DNA of 8,167 bases, taken from assembly GCA_913054055.1 (NCBI GenBank), contig CAJXIT010000154.1, positions 1 through 8,167 of the forward strand, read 5' to 3'. Below, in pieces: positions 5,947 through 8,167 of the stretch (the first letter of the stretch is position 1; each line of letters opens with the position of its first letter). Both the position numbers and the translations under genes were made by a program. Under the pieces are notes generated by a model, which was not told the origin of the DNA, did not search any database, and worked only from the letters and a program-made list of their open reading frames with translations. Source of the DNA: an uncultured Thalassolituus sp. (GTDB taxonomy: Bacteria; Pseudomonadota; Gammaproteobacteria; Pseudomonadales; Oceanobacteraceae).

Positions 5947-7170
5947 ATGCGTTATCTTAAACCGTCTATATTATTCAAATTAATTTCAGTACTTATCTTC
6001 AATTTGTCTTTTGTTGCTGCTGCATGGAGTGTGGAAATCACATCGGTTGGGGCTGCTGTGATGGGCAAAGATTTAATGGAAAGCCGTGATGATGCTATAC
6101 GTGATGCATTGCGCCAAGCCTCATTACAAGTGGGCGGTTCTATTCACTCCTCGCAGATGCTGGTGGATGGTTTGGTCACGCAAGATCAAACGCAATTAAA
6201 AACCAATGGACAGTTTCGCCATGTGCGTGTGCTACAAGAAAAAATCAGCAATGGTATTTTAGAAGTAAAAGTTCGAGCTGAGTTTATTGAAGGAGGCCAA
6301 TGCGAGACCAATCAGGGTAATGGTTATCGCAAGGCAGTGGCGGTGGCTGGATTTGCATTACAAAATCCAAAAGAAGCGGTGATGGGCGGGTTAAATAATA
6401 TTGAACAGCGTTTATCGGGTGTGCTTTCCAGTACGTTAAATGGCCGTCATCGTTTGCATGCCATGGACAGTGGACATGTGCTTTTGTTCAGTAGTGTGGA
6501 TCGAGCGCCGTCTTCTCAAAATAATCTTCAGCGTTTAACCAATAGTGTCGAACTTGCAAAAGAATTGGGGGCTCAGTTTGTTGTCAGTGGTGTGATTAGG
6601 GACCTTGCCATGATCAACCCTGAAGCGGATGTTCGTCGAATATGGGATACCCCTTTAGATTCAGTTGGATTAACCCGCGAAAAGCGTGACCGTAATTTTG
6701 TGTTAGATGTTTATGTTCATGATGGCATCAGTGGTTCGCTGATGTTTCAAAATACGTATGCCACCAGTGGTGTATGGGGTTATGACAATTACAAACGCAC
6801 AGGGTTTGCTACCCCTGAGTTTTGGAAAGTAGATTATGGGGCCCAAGTGAAGTCTTTGTTGTTAGAAGTGGTGACAGACTTAAATGAAAACCTAGGCTGC
6901 CAACCTTATATGGCAAAAATCATAGATACTCAAGGTGACTATGTGCGTTTAGATACGGGGGGCAGTGTGGGAATGCGCCCGGGTGATGAGCTAACCGTGT
7001 TCAGAACCAGTACGTTTTATAACTTAGATCAAGAAGCCTTAACTCAGTTAAAAGACACTAAAGTAAAAGCCGTGATCACTCAGGTACAACCAAGATTTGC
7101 TATTGCTAAATTGAATAAAACACCTAGCCGATATGCCATTCAACGAGAGGATGTGATGGTGGCTTGGTAA
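5947..7170 (+). CDS. flgT: Flagellar H-ring assembly protein FlgT
   Basis: FlgT is a periplasmic protein that forms the H-ring around the P and L rings of Vibrio-type basal bodies and helps assemble the stator-associated T-ring. This 407-residue homologue has a signal peptide ending in FVAAA (about residue 26). The mature start, WSVEITSVGAAVMG, parallels the Trp-start of Vibrio FlgT. Three domains can be traced: N (about 30-115: SRDDAIRDALRQASLQVGG to VKVRAEFI), M (about 125-305: FALQNP to DLNENLG, with a nucleotide-free TolB-N-like alternation), and C (about 315-407: IIDTQGDYVRLDTGGSVGMRPGDELTV split by a turn, to QREDVMVAW). Two adjacent ATGs exist; I chose 5947 because GGAG at 5939-5942 then has a 4-base spacing, against one base for 5944. 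It lies downstream of flgP in the same sigma-28 unit, and an inverted repeat follows the stop. Confidence 0.9.
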   Translation: MRYLKPSILFKLISVLIFNLSFVAAAWSVEITSVGAAVMGKDLMESRDDAIRDALRQASLQVGGSIHSSQMLVDGLVTQDQTQLKTNGQFRHVRVLQEKISNGILEVKVRAEFIEGGQCETNQGNGYRKAVAVAGFALQNPKEAVMGGLNNIEQRLSGVLSSTLNGRHRLHAMDSGHVLLFSSVDRAPSSQNNLQRLTNSVELAKELGAQFVVSGVIRDLAMINPEADVRRIWDTPLDSVGLTREKRDRNFVLDVYVHDGISGSLMFQNTYATSGVWGYDNYKRTGFATPEFWKVDYGAQVKSLLLEVVTDLNENLGCQPYMAKIIDTQGDYVRLDTGGSVGMRPGDELTVFRTSTFYNLDQEALTQLKDTKVKAVITQVQPRFAIAKLNKTPSRYAIQREDVMVAW

Positions 7171-7195
7171 GCGGCATACCTAACAATAGGAAGAG

Positions 7196-7226
7196 TTGAT
7201 AAAACCCATATATTGGGTTTTATCAA
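7196..7226 (+). terminator. Perfect 13-bp inverted repeat after flgT, probable terminator
   Basis: TTGATAAAACCCA (7196-7208) and its exact complement (7214-7226) flank a TATAT loop. It lies 25 bases after the flgT stop. No T run follows the full stem, but the inner AAAACCCA/TGGGTTTT stem has its own four-T foot and could end transcription in either direction. A protein-binding operator for the downstream gene is the alternative. Confidence 0.55.
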
Positions 7227-7262
7227 TGATGAAAATATTTATCACAGAAAATGGCCATATTC

Positions 7263-7291
7263 GTGGCAAGTCAAAAAGCGCCTTCTATACT
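7263..7291 (+). promoter_or_regulatory. Candidate sigma-70 promoter of the RCK-domain gene
   Basis: GTGGCA (7263-7268) and TATACT (7286-7291) are spaced by 17 bases and match the consensus at 4/6 and 5/6 positions. The predicted start near 7298 lies after the flgT inverted repeat and about 90 bases before the gene start at 7390, which would make that gene independent of the flagellar unit. Confidence 0.4.
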
Positions 7292-7389
7292 TAGTTTATG
7301 AATCAATATATTTAGATTGTTCACATGAATTTTCTGCTGCCACCATGGATGATAGCAACAGTATTTGATGACTGGTGTCTGGAGGCTTT

Positions 7390-8144
7390 ATGAATAAGCA
7401 TATTGTTGTTATTAACTCCCCAAACATAACCCTACTCAATATTTCGAACGATTTGCCACCCAGATCCGAGAAAATACCGCTACCAAAAAAACACCCATCG
7501 TGCTTTTGAATACGGATTATCCTGAAGGACTGCCTTCTAGTTTAGTAAACCTAGGCGTTTTGCTGGTGGAAGGTCACGGTAATCATGAAGAAGATTTTCA
7601 GCAGGCGAATATAGATGAGGCTGAGCACATATTGATTTTAGCCAAGGATGAAATATTGGAAGACAGTGATAGCCTGACATTTGATATTTGCTATCGAATG
7701 AAAGAGCACGGTTTGTCCTATCGCGTGATTGTGGAATGCGTTGAAGATGAAAACCGAGAGCGTTTCAAGCGCATTGGTGCTAAGTCGGTGATTCGCCCAA
7801 TTCGCTCATACCCTGAAATTTTAGTGCGTGCCATGGAAAGCCCTGGGGCCGAACAGCTAATTGAAGACATGTTTACACGAGCGGATGACCATTTTATGCG
7901 TTACAGCTTATGGCTAGAAGGGGATCTATGGAGTGACATAGTGTCAGCCATGATGATGGCAAATTTAGGCACCCCTTTGGCTTATGTGACAAAAGAGGGG
8001 CATATTAGTATTCACCCTGCGGGGAATGAAAAAGTGCATGGACAAAGTATATTAATGCTTGTCCGTACTGAAGCCATTCCAAGTGCAGAAGAGGTGACAG
8101 AAGCATTTAGATCGTTTACAGCCGTACAGAAATTAAGTGCTTAG
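7390..8144 (+). pseudogene. RCK/TrkA-N-like potassium-channel regulatory protein, frameshifted near its 5' end
   Basis: The gene encodes a cytoplasmic Rossmann-type regulatory domain like those attached to bacterial potassium channels. ATG 7390 (GGAGG at 7381-7385, 4 bases away) opens MNKHIVVINSPNITLL, then leaves frame and stops at 7504-7506. The other frame is open from 7416 to the TAG at 8142 and, from GTG 7500, gives 214 residues. Adding one A to the AA at 7438-7439 joins them through LLKYFERFATQIRE into 251 residues. Visible parts are: beta strand HIVVIN without the usual GxGxxG; a second strand ending LLNTDYPEG; VEGHGNHEEDFQQANIDEAEHILIL, the classic GD-x-L-x-x-A-x-I region; SVIRPIRSYPEI; and an RCK-C-like end (ANLGTPLAYVTKEG to GQSILMLVRT). 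The long conserved remainder suggests a recent mutation or a sequencing error. No transmembrane or TVGYG-like pore segment exists upstream. A shortened protein from GTG 7500 would lack the first strand. Confidence 0.75.
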
Positions 8145-8167
8145 GTGAAAGCATCTGCTGTGGGAGG

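Noticed and set aside
7107..7134. Second sigma-28-like box inside flgT (TAAA, 16 bases, GCCGATAT)
   Set aside because: The spacing is one base too long, it lies within coding sequence, and an inverted repeat separates it from the next gene.

Overview
This AT-leaning 8.2 kb window looks like chromosomal DNA of a motile, probably marine, gammaproteobacterium. The evidence is an E. coli-type 412-residue CCA-adding enzyme with an HD domain, FlgP and FlgT homologues (flagellar outer-ring proteins of Vibrio-type polar flagella), a textbook FliA (sigma-28) promoter, and a TraF-like outer-membrane protein common in marine Gammaproteobacteria. Assignment to an Oceanospirillales-like lineage is a guess. 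I see no insertion sequence, phage gene, CRISPR array, tRNA or rRNA.

Left part (50-3793, minus strand): a TraF-like outer-membrane beta-barrel gene ends at a strong intrinsic terminator. Then comes cca, whose stop overlaps the start of a pteridine reductase-like short-chain dehydrogenase in an ATGA junction. The last two are almost certainly co-transcribed. Bases 1-49 hold nothing I can assign.

Middle (3794-4222): a 429-bp gap without a convincing protein gene. On the plus strand it holds a good sigma-70-like promoter, about 100 nt of nested inverted repeats, a candidate antiterminator pairing that excludes the following hairpin, an intrinsic terminator, and then an EamA-family (drug/metabolite) transporter. 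This is the layout of a transcription-attenuating leader, possibly an orphan riboswitch. A free-standing sRNA of about 140 nt is the main alternative. It matches no riboswitch class I can recall and is the most interesting item here.

Right part (5141-7226, plus strand): a consensus sigma-28 promoter overlaps the transporter stop codon and leads into flgP (outer-membrane lipoprotein) and flgT (periplasmic H-ring protein). The two genes are separated by a hairpin and followed by a perfect 13-bp inverted repeat. FlgO, the usual third partner, is not in the window.

End (7263-8144): a sigma-70-like promoter precedes a gene for a cytoplasmic RCK/TrkA-N-type protein related to potassium-channel regulatory domains. 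As given it is frameshifted near its 5' end; one added A at 7438-7439 restores a 251-residue reading frame. No pore domain is encoded next to it. Bases 8145-8167 hold only a GGGAGG stretch that could be the ribosome site of a gene beyond the window.
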